From: Muribaculaceae bacterium
GTDB lineage: Bacteria; Bacteroidota; Bacteroidia; Bacteroidales; Muribaculaceae
DNA: 64,000 bases
Direction of reading: 5' to 3'
Assembly (NCBI GenBank): GCA_022510425.1
Contig: JAFLTO010000014.1
Coordinates: 1-64,000, forward strand
Notes under the pieces: model-generated
Told to the model about the DNA's origin: nothing
The model's database searches: none
The model's input: only the letters and a program-made list of their open reading frames with translations
Program-made: the position numbers and the translations under genes
Part shown: positions 27,596 to 38,967 of the stretch, piece after piece
Layout: every line of letters starts with the position of its first letter
Position numbering within the stretch: the stretch's first letter is position 1

Positions 27596-29317
27596 ATGAA
27601 ACAGATGAAGAAATCAATAATTATATTTTCACTACTGGCAGCAAGTGGTGGTGTGGCAATGGCTCAAGGTGCCATAGATGCCTACAGTATATCGCAGCCG
27701 GACTTAAAAGGTACCGCACGATTCATGGGTATGGCCGGTGCTTTCGGTGCTCTGGGTGGTGACTTATCTTCTATTTCACAGAATCCGGCAGGAATCGGTG
27801 TATATCGTAGTAGTGATATCGGTTTTACACTTGACCTTGACCTTCAGAGCTCAAGTTCACAGGCACAAGGGTTTAAATACGATATGAACCAGACAAAGTT
27901 CCTCCTTAACAATTTAGGAGCAGTTTTGACTATGCGTCTGCCAAGCACAACATTCCCTAATTTTAACTTCGGTTTCACTTATAATAAGGGTGCTTCTTTC
28001 AACAGAGTATATGGCGGAAATATCAATACTTTGAGGAATTCCATGAGTAATTATATAGCCGGCATTGCCAATGCAAATCAACTCACTGAGGGAGACGTGG
28101 CGTCGGGCAATGACTATGATCCCTATAATCCGGGATATAATGACTATGCATCTCCTTGGATCACCATTTTGGGTTATGATTCATATTTGATTTCTCCGGA
28201 TATGAATCCGTCGACCGGTGTAACAAATTGGTACGGACTTTGGGATGATAATTCAATGACCGGGCAAAACACTTCCGGCTCAGGTTCTTTCCTGATGCAA
28301 GAATGGGGTGGCACCAATGACTTTAATATAGTGTTTGGTGGAAATATCTCCAATGTTCTTTACTGGGGGATGAACTTTGATATTGTCAATATCAATTATC
28401 GTCTCAGCGCTTTATGGGGTGAAAGTCTTGACAATGCTTTAGTTCCGGCAGAAAACAATAGTTTTGTTCGGACCACAGCAGATTGGAATCTCAGTAACAT
28501 TTACAGTGTGTCCGGTACCGGTTTCAACTATCAACTCGGTTTTATTTTAAAACCTGTTCAGGCACTCCGTTTAGGTTTTGCTTTCCATACTCCTACATGG
28601 TATAATTTGAATGAAGAGTTTGGAGCAAGCGTCGATTATCTTTATGGTGGCTCAGAAAGCGGATATGCCACTGTAAATAACGGTTATTTGGGCTATAATA
28701 GTTATAATCTCCGCACACCATGGAAGATAATAGCAAGTGCAGCAGGTGTGATAGGTAATAATCTCATATTATCTTTTGATTATGAATGGGCAAACTACGG
28801 AAAGATGCATTTCTCCGAGCCTACTTACTATGACAACGGCTGGTTTGATTATTACCCCTATTCCCTACAAAACACGGGCCCTGTTTCTTATTCGGGTTTC
28901 TTGAATCCAAATGATCCATATGCTTATGAGAATTTGGATATTTCCACTTACTATAAGTCAACCAACACTTTCAGAGCAGGGGTGGAATTCAAACCCACTT
29001 CATCTTTTAGTATTCGTGCCGGCTATGCAAATGTTTCTTCCCCGGTGAGAAAGGAAGCCTCGGGAAACCAAGAAATAATTTACACCTCCGGCACACAGCC
29101 AAGTTATCGGTTTGATAATTCCACAAATTACATCACATTTGGTTTAGGTTATAGATATAAACATGTTTATGTGGATCTGGCCTATGTATATAAACATATG
29201 GATTCTGAATACCATGCTTATTCACCGGATCCGGAAAATCCCCAGATTCCTTCACCACAATCTAAACTCTCTTTTACGAATAACCAGATTGTGCTTTCAG
29301 CAGGATATAGATTCTAA
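27596..29317 (+). CDS. OmpP1/FadL-like outer membrane transport protein
   Basis: Signal peptide; GTARFMGMAGAFGALGGDLSSISQNPAGIGVYRSS motif; beta-barrel pattern to terminal F. Confidence 0.85.
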   Translation: MKQMKKSIIIFSLLAASGGVAMAQGAIDAYSISQPDLKGTARFMGMAGAFGALGGDLSSISQNPAGIGVYRSSDIGFTLDLDLQSSSSQAQGFKYDMNQTKFLLNNLGAVLTMRLPSTTFPNFNFGFTYNKGASFNRVYGGNINTLRNSMSNYIAGIANANQLTEGDVASGNDYDPYNPGYNDYASPWITILGYDSYLISPDMNPSTGVTNWYGLWDDNSMTGQNTSGSGSFLMQEWGGTNDFNIVFGGNISNVLYWGMNFDIVNINYRLSALWGESLDNALVPAENNSFVRTTADWNLSNIYSVSGTGFNYQLGFILKPVQALRLGFAFHTPTWYNLNEEFGASVDYLYGGSESGYATVNNGYLGYNSYNLRTPWKIIASAAGVIGNNLILSFDYEWANYGKMHFSEPTYYDNGWFDYYPYSLQNTGPVSYSGFLNPNDPYAYENLDISTYYKSTNTFRAGVEFKPTSSFSIRAGYANVSSPVRKEASGNQEIIYTSGTQPSYRFDNSTNYITFGLGYRYKHVYVDLAYVYKHMDSEYHAYSPDPENPQIPSPQSKLSFTNNQIVLSAGYRF

Positions 29318-30502
29318 AATTACAGGTTTATCTCCTAATTTTGTGGCGTAAATAAAATTGTCTGTACCTTCTTTCAATTTATATACCCTCCTTATTTCTT
29401 CAGCTTTAAGAGGGTGATTGCGTGAAACAACTGTGGCCGGAAGTCCTATAAGTGATTTCCGGTCTTGTTTTCTTATAATTCTCATAATTTTTGTTACTCT
29501 TCCTGGGAATTCTGAAGGTTGAGATTGTGTAACAAATAAATGAGATGATTTGCCGATTTTCTTAGCCTCAAATCGTGTGCAAATAGTTTCCCATGGCGAC
29601 AATTTCATAACCATGGCTGAGGGTTCAAGTAAAAAGGCTCCGGAAAGTAAATCTTGCTCTGTGGCGAAATCTATAACACGACTATTTTTTTCAATATTTA
29701 ATTCATCGGTAAAAAAAGAAATGATCTCACCGTCGTTATCAAGGTTTACAGCTTCAATTTTGATATTATTGTTTTTAAATTTTCCTGACGACTTGAGTTC
29801 AATCAATAATTCTTTGCATTCTCCTTTTACTCCGATAGCGCTTATGGAAACAATATACGGGAAATCTTTTATAGTTTGAGAGATGTCAAGAAGCGGTGAG
29901 GCTTTGATCAATAATTTATCACAATGTTTAAGCAAAATATCTTGATTCTCAATAATATTTGGACTACAATCCCGAAGGTTATATAATCTTTTATTGCATT
30001 CTCCTCTCCGAGAAGGGTCGGCAAAAATTACATTATAATGTAGATTAGTGTGCCTAAGATATTCTATAGAATCAGTATTAATCACTTGGAATGCCTTCAA
30101 ACCAAGAACCTTTGAATTATAATTAAGGGCTTCCGCTTTCAAGGGATCTAATTCCAATGCAGTGACAATCCCTCCTTTTTTAGCACAAGACATAGAGTCG
30201 ATACCCAAACCGGCTGTCATATCGCAAACTGTTTCATTCTCCTTGATTTTATTTGAATGATAGTAGGCCACTGCTTGATGTGAAGACTGTTCGGCACTTA
30301 TAGTGTCGGGAAAAATAAATAAGTGGGAAGAAATGAAATTTTTTAATTTTAATGATACCTTTTTTCTACATTCAATTTGAGTTATAGCAAGATTAAGGTC
30401 GAAGGTATATGATTGTGGTTTAAGAGAGAGTCTTAAATTATTGGGGTCTTTATCCTTATTTTGTTCGATAAACTTATAAAAATCATCATTAATTTTGAGC
30501 AT
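29297..30502 (-). CDS. Class I SAM-dependent methyltransferase (PG_1098 / THUMP-like type)
   Basis: VCDMTAGLGIDSMSCAKKGGIVTALELDP; VIFADPSRR. Confidence 0.8.
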   Translation of the reverse strand: MLKINDDFYKFIEQNKDKDPNNLRLSLKPQSYTFDLNLAITQIECRKKVSLKLKNFISSHLFIFPDTISAEQSSHQAVAYYHSNKIKENETVCDMTAGLGIDSMSCAKKGGIVTALELDPLKAEALNYNSKVLGLKAFQVINTDSIEYLRHTNLHYNVIFADPSRRGECNKRLYNLRDCSPNIIENQDILLKHCDKLLIKASPLLDISQTIKDFPYIVSISAIGVKGECKELLIELKSSGKFKNNNIKIEAVNLDNDGEIISFFTDELNIEKNSRVIDFATEQDLLSGAFLLEPSAMVMKLSPWETICTRFEAKKIGKSSHLFVTQSQPSEFPGRVTKIMRIIRKQDRKSLIGLPATVVSRNHPLKAEEIRRVYKLKEGTDNFIYATKLGDKPVILESISC

Positions 30503-30578
30503 TACAAAACCTAATTTGATGTATAGTCAAAATTAAAGAAAAATTTTTGTAATTTTGTGTGTAATTTAGGAAAATAAG

Positions 30579-32045
30579 ATGCTGAGAGCATATTTAAGAA
30601 ATATAATTGTTTATATATTTTTATTTTTTGTGATCTTCGAGATAGGAGCAAAAGATGAGAATGATAAAAATTTCGTTGTTGTAATTGATGCCGGACATGG
30701 AGGTAAAGATATCGGTGCAGCCGACAATGGAGTTAAAGAAAAAGATATCAATCTCAAAGTGGCAAAATATCTTGAATCACTGATCAAGAAAAAGCTCAAG
30801 AATACAAAAGTAGTGATGACGAGAGATGACGACACATTTCTCTCATTACAGCAGAGAGCTGAGAAAGCCAACAAATCTCAAGGAGATATATTTATTTCCA
30901 TTCATACAAATTCCGTCGATAAGAAAAACAAGAACCGTAAAAATATAGCCGGAAGTTCTGTCTACACCTTAGGTCTACATAAGGATGAGAGCAATCTGGA
31001 AGTGGCCATGAGAGAAAATTCTGTGATAGAGCTCGAACAGGATTATGAGCAGAAATACAGCGGTTTCGATCCCCAAAGAGATGAGAGCTATATCATCTTT
31101 GAAATGGCACAAAAAAAGAACCTCGCCAAAAGCATAAAGTTTGCAGAGAATGTTGAGAACGAATTGGTGAATATCGGTCGCCAGAACAGGGGAGTGCATC
31201 AAGCCGGATTTTGGGTGCTGTGGGCTACTTCGATGCCTGCAGTGTTAATAGAATTGGATTTCATTTGTAATCCACAATCCGCAAGCTATATTTCTTCTGA
31301 CAAAGGTGCTAAGGAGATGGCCGAAGCTATTTTCAAGGCTCTCCAAAAATATGAGTCTTCATGGCGAAAAGCTTTATCAGGGGCGGGTGAAAATGATCTG
31401 TCTGAGGTGTATGTGGAGAATTCTGAAAGTAATCTTGAAGATACATACATTACTAATTCCGATACACCGATTGCCGTTGTAAAAACCAGGACTCATAAGG
31501 TCTCCACCCCGGTAAAAAAGACATCCGATAAAAGAAGGAGAAGATCTGCTTCCGCGCGAGAACTCTCTATTAATAAATCGTTTGAAAAATCAGATTTAGT
31601 TTTTTCCGGTGAACAATCCTATATTGACAAGATTTCTGAATCTCCGGTGGCTCAACAGGAATATTTAGCGATAGACACTTCCAAGGATAAAGACAAGAAA
31701 AAAGACAATAAGAAAAATAAAAAAGAAAAGAAACCCAAAGAAGACAAAAAAAAGATAAGCAAGCCAAAGAATCGTAAAGAAGATGCTTACAATGCTAAAG
31801 TCAATAAACTTGTCACTGTCTACAAAATTCAGATTTTAGCCTCTTCTGATCTTTTAAGCCAAGGGAATTCAAGATTCTGTGGGCTCGCTCCTATCACTAC
31901 ATATAAAGAAAACAATTTATATAAGTACTATTATGGTGAAAGCACTGATCGTTCTGAGCTTGAAGCTGTTTTGGCTGATGTAAAGAAAAAGATTCCTGAT
32001 GCTTTCATAGTCTCAAGTCAAAAAAGTATTAGATCAAACCAATAA
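30579..32045 (+). CDS. N-acetylmuramoyl-L-alanine amidase
   Basis: VVVIDAGHGGKDIGA; SIHTNSVDKK; VLIELDFICNPQSA; Lys-rich linker and C-terminal SPOR-like region. Confidence 0.93.
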   Translation: MLRAYLRNIIVYIFLFFVIFEIGAKDENDKNFVVVIDAGHGGKDIGAADNGVKEKDINLKVAKYLESLIKKKLKNTKVVMTRDDDTFLSLQQRAEKANKSQGDIFISIHTNSVDKKNKNRKNIAGSSVYTLGLHKDESNLEVAMRENSVIELEQDYEQKYSGFDPQRDESYIIFEMAQKKNLAKSIKFAENVENELVNIGRQNRGVHQAGFWVLWATSMPAVLIELDFICNPQSASYISSDKGAKEMAEAIFKALQKYESSWRKALSGAGENDLSEVYVENSESNLEDTYITNSDTPIAVVKTRTHKVSTPVKKTSDKRRRRSASARELSINKSFEKSDLVFSGEQSYIDKISESPVAQQEYLAIDTSKDKDKKKDNKKNKKEKKPKEDKKKISKPKNRKEDAYNAKVNKLVTVYKIQILASSDLLSQGNSRFCGLAPITTYKENNLYKYYYGESTDRSELEAVLADVKKKIPDAFIVSSQKSIRSNQ

Positions 32046-32049
32046 TAAG

Positions 32050-32952
32050 ATGAGAAGGTTTTTTACAAAGGAGGTGATTATAGGTCTATGTGTTGCTGTG
32101 GCCATTTTGATTCTTTGTTTTGGAATAGAGTTCCTTAAAGGAATCAATGTATTCAAACCATCCAATTTCTATGTTGCTCAATATGAAAATGTGGAAGGTT
32201 TGGAAATTGCGGCTCCTGTTTTGATCGATGGTTACAAGGTTGGTCAAGTAAGAGAAATAAACTTCAATTATTCAAATCCGGGTAAGATAGAAGTCTTAAT
32301 GGCATTGAATAAAGAACTTCATCTGCCTGTAGATTCCAAAGCATTGATTGGCTCTACTCTTTTGAGTGGAAGTTACATTGACATAAAATTAGGTCAAAGT
32401 TCAGAAATGCTTCCTTTAGGGTCGGAAATAATGTCGGGATCAACTCCCGATCTAATGTCAAGTATAAGTAATGATGTTCTCCCGGCTGTTAGTGCAATGG
32501 TGCCTAAAATTGACAGCTTGTTGGTATCGGTGAATAATCTGGTTTCAGACCCTTCTCTTGAAGTTTCAATAAAAAATATTGAAACTCTCACGGCCAATTT
32601 GTCTGCTACTTCTCAAAGTTTGAATACTTTGATGAATCGTCAGGTGCCGGGGATACTTAACGGTGCAAATATGGCTGTGACAAATCTTGACACTATAACC
32701 GCCAATTTGTCTATCCTTTCTGAAGAACTCAACCGTCTTCCCTTGAATCAAACAATGGAAAATGTAAATGGTCTGACTGCTAATCTTGTTAAGTTCACCG
32801 GCAATCTCAACAATCCTAACTCAACTCTTGGTGAGCTTACTCAAGATTCCGAATTATATGATAAGTTAAACCGTCTTACGGCTGATATAGATTCTTTGAT
32901 AATTGATATAAAAAAGAACCCCAAAAGGTATATAAGTATAAAATTATTATAA
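32050..32952 (+). CDS. MlaD/MCE family protein
   Basis: N-terminal TM then YENVEGLEIAAPVLIDGYKVGQVREI MCE motif. Confidence 0.9.
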   Translation: MRRFFTKEVIIGLCVAVAILILCFGIEFLKGINVFKPSNFYVAQYENVEGLEIAAPVLIDGYKVGQVREINFNYSNPGKIEVLMALNKELHLPVDSKALIGSTLLSGSYIDIKLGQSSEMLPLGSEIMSGSTPDLMSSISNDVLPAVSAMVPKIDSLLVSVNNLVSDPSLEVSIKNIETLTANLSATSQSLNTLMNRQVPGILNGANMAVTNLDTITANLSILSEELNRLPLNQTMENVNGLTANLVKFTGNLNNPNSTLGELTQDSELYDKLNRLTADIDSLIIDIKKNPKRYISIKLL

Positions 32953-32999
32953 TTAAATCGGGTGGAACAATTTTATAGTGAGCAATTATAAAAGTCAGG

Positions 33000-33030
33000 G
33001 CCATTGAAATTTTTTTCAATGGCTCTTTTG
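33000..33030 (+). terminator. Rho-independent terminator after MCE gene
   Basis: GCCATTGAA-attttt-TTCAATGGC-TCTTTTG. Confidence 0.8.
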
Positions 33031-33206
33031 TTAATTTTAACAATTCGCAACAAAATCATTATTAAGGGTTTCACTCAAAATTTTTTTTGTTTTTTTAATT
33101 CCCTGACATACATATGCATAATAAAAAATCGATTTTTGCAATAGAAAAAAAACTTTTTTTTCAACTTTTTTTGTAGTTATTTTGTAATCCATTTCAACTA
33201 ACGCTA

Positions 33207-34610
33207 ATGAAAGAGGATTTCAAATTAAAATGGGATAAAGTGGTGGAAATCATCACTGACAATATCGGAGAACAAAGAGCCAGAACTTGGTTTGGAGTTG
33301 CTGAACCTCTTTCATATATCGACAACAGACTTCTTCTTAAGCTTCCTTCCGAATTTTTTGCCGAAAAATACGAATACGAATTTTACAACATTCTCACTTC
33401 ATCAATGAGAAGGGTATTCGGACCTACGGTTAAGCTTGATTATGAAATTGAGATTATCAAGAACGATAAGGATTCAAAAATAAAATTATCGGGTAAAAAC
33501 CAAAGTCCTGCTGTCAAGAACAAGTTCATACAGTCGATGCAGTCTAATTCCCCGATAATCGACAAAAAAGATCCAAAGCCGGATTTTGATCCTCAACTAA
33601 ATGAAGCTTTGACTTTTGAGAACTATTGTGTGGGGGCAAGCAATAAACTTCCATTCACAATTGCTGAATACATAGCAAATAATCCGGGGAAAAATGATTT
33701 CAATCCTTTCTTTCTATATGGCGATGTAGGAGTGGGTAAGACTCATCTTATTCAGGCTATTGGAATTAGGGTCAAGGAAAATAGACCAAATGCTAAAGTG
33801 AGTTTTGTAACTCTTCGTCAATTCCAGCAGCTCTATCAGAATGCATTCATTCGTAAGGAGATTCCCTATTTTATCCAATGGTTCCAACAAATGGATGTGT
33901 TGCTTATAGACGATCTTCAGGAACTCAGCCATAAGTCCGGCACCACCGATGCTCTTTTTGCAATATTCAATCATCTGCATCAGAATGGTAAAGCCATAAT
34001 CTTTACTTGCGACCGTCGTCCTATGGATCTTGATGGTATTGCCGATAGGCTTATCGACCGTTTTAAATGGGGTATCACTGAGGAACTTCCAAAGCCCGAC
34101 CTTGAACTTAAGAAGAAAATACTTGAATTCAAGGCATCCAAAAATGGTCTTGGCCTTTCAAAAGATGTAATAGATCTAATTGCAGAATATAGCACCGGAT
34201 CCGTTCGAGAACTTGAAGGCATTGTAATGGGTATTTTAACAAGGTCTATTGCATTAAATTGTCCCATCACGATAGAACTTGCCCGCGAAGTGATGAAACA
34301 TACAGTAAGACCTCGGGCACAAAAGGTTATCAATTTCGATATGATTGTTGAAGCCACCGCTGATTTCTATAATCTTAATCCCGATGCAATTTTTTCAAAA
34401 AGCAGGGTTAGGGATGTAGCGGATGCGAGACAGATAATAATGTATCTTAGTCATAAGTTAACTTCTTTGTCTTCAAGTGCCATAGGTCAAAAGTTAAATC
34501 GTTCTCATACCACTGTGCTTCATGGTATATCAGCAGTGGAAGATAGGGTAGAGTTCACAAAGGATCTCAAAGAAGCAGTTAATGCAATTGAGGAAGACCT
34601 CAAGAAATAA
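33207..34610 (+). CDS. dnaA: Chromosomal replication initiator protein DnaA
   Basis: YGDVGVGKTHLIQAIG; VLLIDDLQELS; C-terminal LNRSHTTVLHGISAVE. Confidence 0.97.
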   Translation: MKEDFKLKWDKVVEIITDNIGEQRARTWFGVAEPLSYIDNRLLLKLPSEFFAEKYEYEFYNILTSSMRRVFGPTVKLDYEIEIIKNDKDSKIKLSGKNQSPAVKNKFIQSMQSNSPIIDKKDPKPDFDPQLNEALTFENYCVGASNKLPFTIAEYIANNPGKNDFNPFFLYGDVGVGKTHLIQAIGIRVKENRPNAKVSFVTLRQFQQLYQNAFIRKEIPYFIQWFQQMDVLLIDDLQELSHKSGTTDALFAIFNHLHQNGKAIIFTCDRRPMDLDGIADRLIDRFKWGITEELPKPDLELKKKILEFKASKNGLGLSKDVIDLIAEYSTGSVRELEGIVMGILTRSIALNCPITIELAREVMKHTVRPRAQKVINFDMIVEATADFYNLNPDAIFSKSRVRDVADARQIIMYLSHKLTSLSSSAIGQKLNRSHTTVLHGISAVEDRVEFTKDLKEAVNAIEEDLKK

Positions 34611-34612
34611 AT

Positions 34613-34640
34613 AAGAGCCCAAACGCGGGCTCTTTGATTT
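34613..34640. terminator. Bidirectional terminator between dnaA and TPR gene
   Basis: AAGAGCCC-aaacgc-GGGCTCTT then TGATTTT. Confidence 0.8.
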
Positions 34641-36847
34641 TAATTTTCTGATAGATCATATCTAATCTTATCCACAATCAGACGCAAATCAGATGTCTTT
34701 ATTCCAAGGTGCTTGATGGTGGAACTATCGTCTCGGAACGCAATCACCAAATCAGTGATATTTTGATTTTCTGTGTTTATTACAAATAATTTATATAGGT
34801 TCAATGCTGATTTAAAATCCCCGGAAGCCAAGGCTACGTGTGCGGCGTTCAGATAATCGGTTTTATTGGATTCCGGCTCATTTAAAAGTTTTTCATAAAG
34901 ATTCCGGGCTTTCTCATGATTTCCCGACAAGAGTTCAGCCCAGGCCACAGCTCTTTGCGGAGCAATTTTATCAGGCTTTAAATATTGTGCATGATAAAAT
35001 TTTTGCAAAGCCTCTGAATATTTTTCACAAGATAAAAGACATTCTCCCGCACTCATCAGAAGATGATAATTATCGGGCTCAATGGCAAGAGCATGTTCGT
35101 AGTATTCCATAGCTTCTTCGGCATTGCCTGAATTTTTTAATGATATTGCAAGCCTCTTTTGTAGCCATTGATTTTCCGAATTTATGATTTCACTTTTTTT
35201 ATACCATTCCACTGCTTTATTGAACTGCGACATCCTTTCATAGCAATAAGCTATCTTTTCCCAGTTATTGTATTTTCCGGCATCCATCTTATCATGCAGT
35301 TCAAAAACGTTTGCGGCCTCTTCATAATATTTATTCTTAAAATAAAATTCTCCAATCAATTTTATACTGTCAGCATCAATTGAAAATATCCCGGCTAAAG
35401 CTTCAATATCGTTCCCTACAAAAGGATGAGAGAAGGGGTCGGAGAACTCTTCCTTTTTACGGAAAAATTTATAAAATCTGTAGATATCTTGAAGAGTATG
35501 CCTGATTTTCTGCGATAAAAAACGGGAATCGGAATCTCCAATGGAATCACCCATGGCTTCATATGCCTGTTTCATTTGATTTTGCATATTGCTGATCATT
35601 AAATTTCTTTTATCTTCAGGCATGGTTTGCAGGGAAAGAAGGAATGAATGAAGGTCGGAATCACACATCACACAGGTAAGCCGCTTCAAATTTTCTTCAT
35701 CTCGTTCAAAAGGCAATGCGGCAAACTCATAATATCCCGGGGTGAAAGGTAGAAACCAGTTGCCGGGACGTGCAAAAAACGGAAATCCCTTTAAGTTAGA
35801 AAATGCAGTCACCATAACATCAGCTCCCTCCAACTGCATATCTGTTATTTCTTTCAATTTATCCCCGATTCCGCTCTCTTCTATCATTTCTTCCCACTCA
35901 GGATTTCCTTCGGTGAGAAAATTCTCTGAATCCGGTGAAATATTCCTTATCTTGTTGATGATTTCAGGGTTGATCTTCATGAGCCCGGGAATAACTTCAT
36001 TCCTCATCTTGTTGTCAATACGCTTAGTGTCATAGGTGCGTATAATATTTATGAGAACTTCGTTCATTAATCTCTTAAATTCATCATCGCCGGCCGATAG
36101 TAAAATTCGAGATTTCAAGTCAATATTACCTATTAGGCGTTTTGAATATAAAAGAGAAATAAGCCCTATGCCCACAATTGCTTTAGCCTTTAATGCAACT
36201 GAATCGGTGTTTTCATATACATTTAATAAAATCTCAAATGAATCTTTATCAAAATATGATATATTTTCAAGAGTGATGGCTGAAATTAATAGTGATTTTA
36301 AATATTCCGGATATTTAGGATTCTCAAGAGTCGATGATAAGGTTTCGTAGTCAGAGCTTTCAGAACCGAACATCGTCCACACGAAATTGAAAATTTCATT
36401 CAGTATTCTTGATTGGGTTTCAGTTATTGTGTAAATGCTTGCTTCACTATTCTCCTTGAATATTTCCTCTACTGCTTTGTCGTATTCTTCAAAGATGGAA
36501 AAGAGAGTTGTCCCTCTCAAATTAAACATCCTTCTTGTTGACGAATAAAGATCGCTGCTGTCTTTTAAAATGTTTTCTCGTAAAAGAAGATCATTGGCCC
36601 TGAAAAGATTGTCACGTATCTGTTCAATCATTTCAACTTGAGAAGGATCTGAATGACCCTCAGCTATAAAATCCAACATATATTTATAAGTGGACTCTTG
36701 CCGTATGAGCCTTTCTATTTCCTTTTTTAAGGAAGCATAAGTTTTCATCTGGTTCTTCAAAAGCAGAAAAGCTTCGTTATATCTTGAAGAATTGATGAGT
36801 TTATTTATTTTGCTATGGTTTTGTTGTGCCGGAATATTGTTCCCCAT
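34640..36847 (-). CDS. Tetratricopeptide repeat protein
   Basis: 735 aa; C-terminal TPRs (YYEHALAIEPDNYHLLMSAGECLLSCEKYSEALQKFYHAQYLKPD). Confidence 0.85.
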   Translation of the reverse strand: MGNNIPAQQNHSKINKLINSSRYNEAFLLLKNQMKTYASLKKEIERLIRQESTYKYMLDFIAEGHSDPSQVEMIEQIRDNLFRANDLLLRENILKDSSDLYSSTRRMFNLRGTTLFSIFEEYDKAVEEIFKENSEASIYTITETQSRILNEIFNFVWTMFGSESSDYETLSSTLENPKYPEYLKSLLISAITLENISYFDKDSFEILLNVYENTDSVALKAKAIVGIGLISLLYSKRLIGNIDLKSRILLSAGDDEFKRLMNEVLINIIRTYDTKRIDNKMRNEVIPGLMKINPEIINKIRNISPDSENFLTEGNPEWEEMIEESGIGDKLKEITDMQLEGADVMVTAFSNLKGFPFFARPGNWFLPFTPGYYEFAALPFERDEENLKRLTCVMCDSDLHSFLLSLQTMPEDKRNLMISNMQNQMKQAYEAMGDSIGDSDSRFLSQKIRHTLQDIYRFYKFFRKKEEFSDPFSHPFVGNDIEALAGIFSIDADSIKLIGEFYFKNKYYEEAANVFELHDKMDAGKYNNWEKIAYCYERMSQFNKAVEWYKKSEIINSENQWLQKRLAISLKNSGNAEEAMEYYEHALAIEPDNYHLLMSAGECLLSCEKYSEALQKFYHAQYLKPDKIAPQRAVAWAELLSGNHEKARNLYEKLLNEPESNKTDYLNAAHVALASGDFKSALNLYKLFVINTENQNITDLVIAFRDDSSTIKHLGIKTSDLRLIVDKIRYDLSEN

Positions 36848-36960
36848 CTTTCATTATTTTTTATTGTATATGATTCTAACAAAAAATGTGCCATAATGTA
36901 TCACTTTGCAAATTCCTTATTATACGTTAACTTTGCATATTATATTTAAATGTAAATAAA

Positions 36961-37428
36961 ATGGTAATTCAACGCTGGCAATCGGTTTTGCTTTTTATAG
37001 CAGCTGCTGTCATGGCATGTTTCACTTTTATTCCTTTTGGAATTGTCACTACCCCTGATTATACATTTAATCTGACCGGTCTCGGATTTTACGAACAGGG
37101 CACTCCCACAGGTGGAGAGGCTCCTATGGTGATTCACACATGGTATTTCTTTATGCTCTCTATCACTACTATAGTTTTGTTGCTTGTAGATATTTTTTTG
37201 TATAAGAACCTGAGGCTGCAGCAAAGAATCTGTATGGTGTCAATTCTATTTATTATTGCTGACGGTTGTGTTGGAGGGCTCCTCGGTTTTTGTGCTATTG
37301 ATGATGGACAAATTTGGTGGAAAACCACAGCCTTATGCCCATTTATAGCATTGATTGGTGCTATTTTGGCTTACTATAGAATGGCACAGGATTATTCCCT
37401 TTTAAAATCTGCCGACCGATTGCGTTAA
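36961..37428 (+). CDS. DUF4293-like membrane protein
   Basis: MVIQRWQSVLLFIAAAVMACFTFIPFG; four TM segments. Confidence 0.8.
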   Translation: MVIQRWQSVLLFIAAAVMACFTFIPFGIVTTPDYTFNLTGLGFYEQGTPTGGEAPMVIHTWYFFMLSITTIVLLLVDIFLYKNLRLQQRICMVSILFIIADGCVGGLLGFCAIDDGQIWWKTTALCPFIALIGAILAYYRMAQDYSLLKSADRLR

Positions 37429-37459
37429 TCTTTTGATATTTCAATCCATTTAATAACTC

Positions 37460-38941
37460 ATGGCTAAAGAATTAAAAGACCTCACTAAGAGAAGTGAAGA
37501 TTATTCTAAATGGTATAACGAACTTGTAGTAAAAGCAGACCTGGCTGAACAAAGCCCTGTGAGAGGATGTATGGTGATTAAACCTTATGGATATGCCATT
37601 TGGGAAAAAATGCAACAGACTCTCGACGGTATGTTTAAAGCCACAGGTGTACAGAATGCTTATTTCCCGCTCTTGATTCCAAAATCATTCCTTTGCCGAG
37701 AAGCAGAGCATGTGGAAGGATTTGCAAAGGAATGTGCGGTCGTAACCCACTATCGACTAAAAAATGCAGAGGATGGATCAGGCGTTATCGTCGATCCTGA
37801 GGCAAAACTTGAAGAAGAGTTCGTGATACGTCCTACTTCAGAAACTATCATTTGGAGCACCTATAAGAACTGGATACAAAGTTACAGGGATCTCCCGTTG
37901 CTTATTAACCAATGGGCTAATGTGATGCGTTGGGAAATGCGTACAAGAATGTTTCTGCGCACCTCTGAATTCCTTTGGCAAGAAGGTCATTGTGCCCACG
38001 AAACTGCCGAAGAATCTGAGAAGAGGACAGTGGAAATGATTAATGTTTATGCAGATTTTGCCGAAAAATATATGGCTATGCCTGTGATTAAAGGTGTGAA
38101 AAGTGCTAACGAAAGGTTTGCCGGAGCTGTTAATACCTACACCATTGAGGCTATGATGCAGGATGGTAAAGCTCTGCAAAGTGGCACATCTCACAATCTC
38201 GGCCAGAATTTTGCTAAGGCTTTTGATGTCACTTTCATTAATAAAGAGAATAAACCTGAATATGTATGGGCTAACTCTTGGGGAGTGTCAACTCGTTTGA
38301 TGGGTGCTTTAATTATGACCCATTCTGACGATAATGGACTCGTGCTCCCTCCAAAACTTGCTCCTTTACAGGTTGTGATTGTACCGATTTATAAGAGTCA
38401 AGATCAAAAAGATGCAATTTCTAAGGCAGTGCATCCAATTGTTGAAGGTTTAAGAAAGAAAGGTATCAGCGTTAAATACGATGATGCCGACAATCGGAGA
38501 CCCGGATTCAAATTCGCTGACTATGAATTGAAGGGTGTGCCTGTGAGGTTAGCTCTCGGTGCCCGCGACCTTGAAAACGGCACTATTGAATTAATGCGTC
38601 GTGACACTCTTGAAAAAGAAACCCTCCCCTTAGATGGTATAGTGGAAAGAGTGGAAAGGGAACTTGAGTCTATTCAGGATTCTTTATTTAATAGAGCTTT
38701 GAAACTCAGAGAAGAAAATACTTTTAAAGTAGATTCTTATGATGATTTCAAGAAAAGAATAGAGGATGGTGGATTCTTCTTGGTTCACTGGGATGGCACA
38801 ACTGAAACTGAAGAGAAAATTAAAGAAGACACTAAAGCTACAATTCGGTGCATCCCATTAGATGCAGAGGAAGAAGAAGGAGTTTGTATGGTCACGGGTA
38901 AACCATCAAAACGTCGTGTCATTGTGGCTCGTTCATATTGA
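37460..38941 (+). CDS. proS: Proline--tRNA ligase
   Basis: ProRS class II motifs ([29 protein letters not shown]), C-terminal zinc-type domain. Confidence 0.96.
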   Translation: MAKELKDLTKRSEDYSKWYNELVVKADLAEQSPVRGCMVIKPYGYAIWEKMQQTLDGMFKATGVQNAYFPLLIPKSFLCREAEHVEGFAKECAVVTHYRLKNAEDGSGVIVDPEAKLEEEFVIRPTSETIIWSTYKNWIQSYRDLPLLINQWANVMRWEMRTRMFLRTSEFLWQEGHCAHETAEESEKRTVEMINVYADFAEKYMAMPVIKGVKSANERFAGAVNTYTIEAMMQDGKALQSGTSHNLGQNFAKAFDVTFINKENKPEYVWANSWGVSTRLMGALIMTHSDDNGLVLPPKLAPLQVVIVPIYKSQDQKDAISKAVHPIVEGLRKKGISVKYDDADNRRPGFKFADYELKGVPVRLALGARDLENGTIELMRRDTLEKETLPLDGIVERVERELESIQDSLFNRALKLREENTFKVDSYDDFKKRIEDGGFFLVHWDGTTETEEKIKEDTKATIRCIPLDAEEEEGVCMVTGKPSKRRVIVARSY

Positions 38942-38967
38942 TACCGTCCTAAACTGATTGTAAAATT

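Noticed and set aside
29297-29317. 21-bp convergent overlap of OmpP1-like and methyltransferase genes
   Set aside because: Short 3' overlaps are common in compact genomes.
31670-31790. Lys-rich low-complexity stretch in the amidase
   Set aside because: Common type of charged linker between the amidase domain and C-terminal SPOR-like region; not a separate element.
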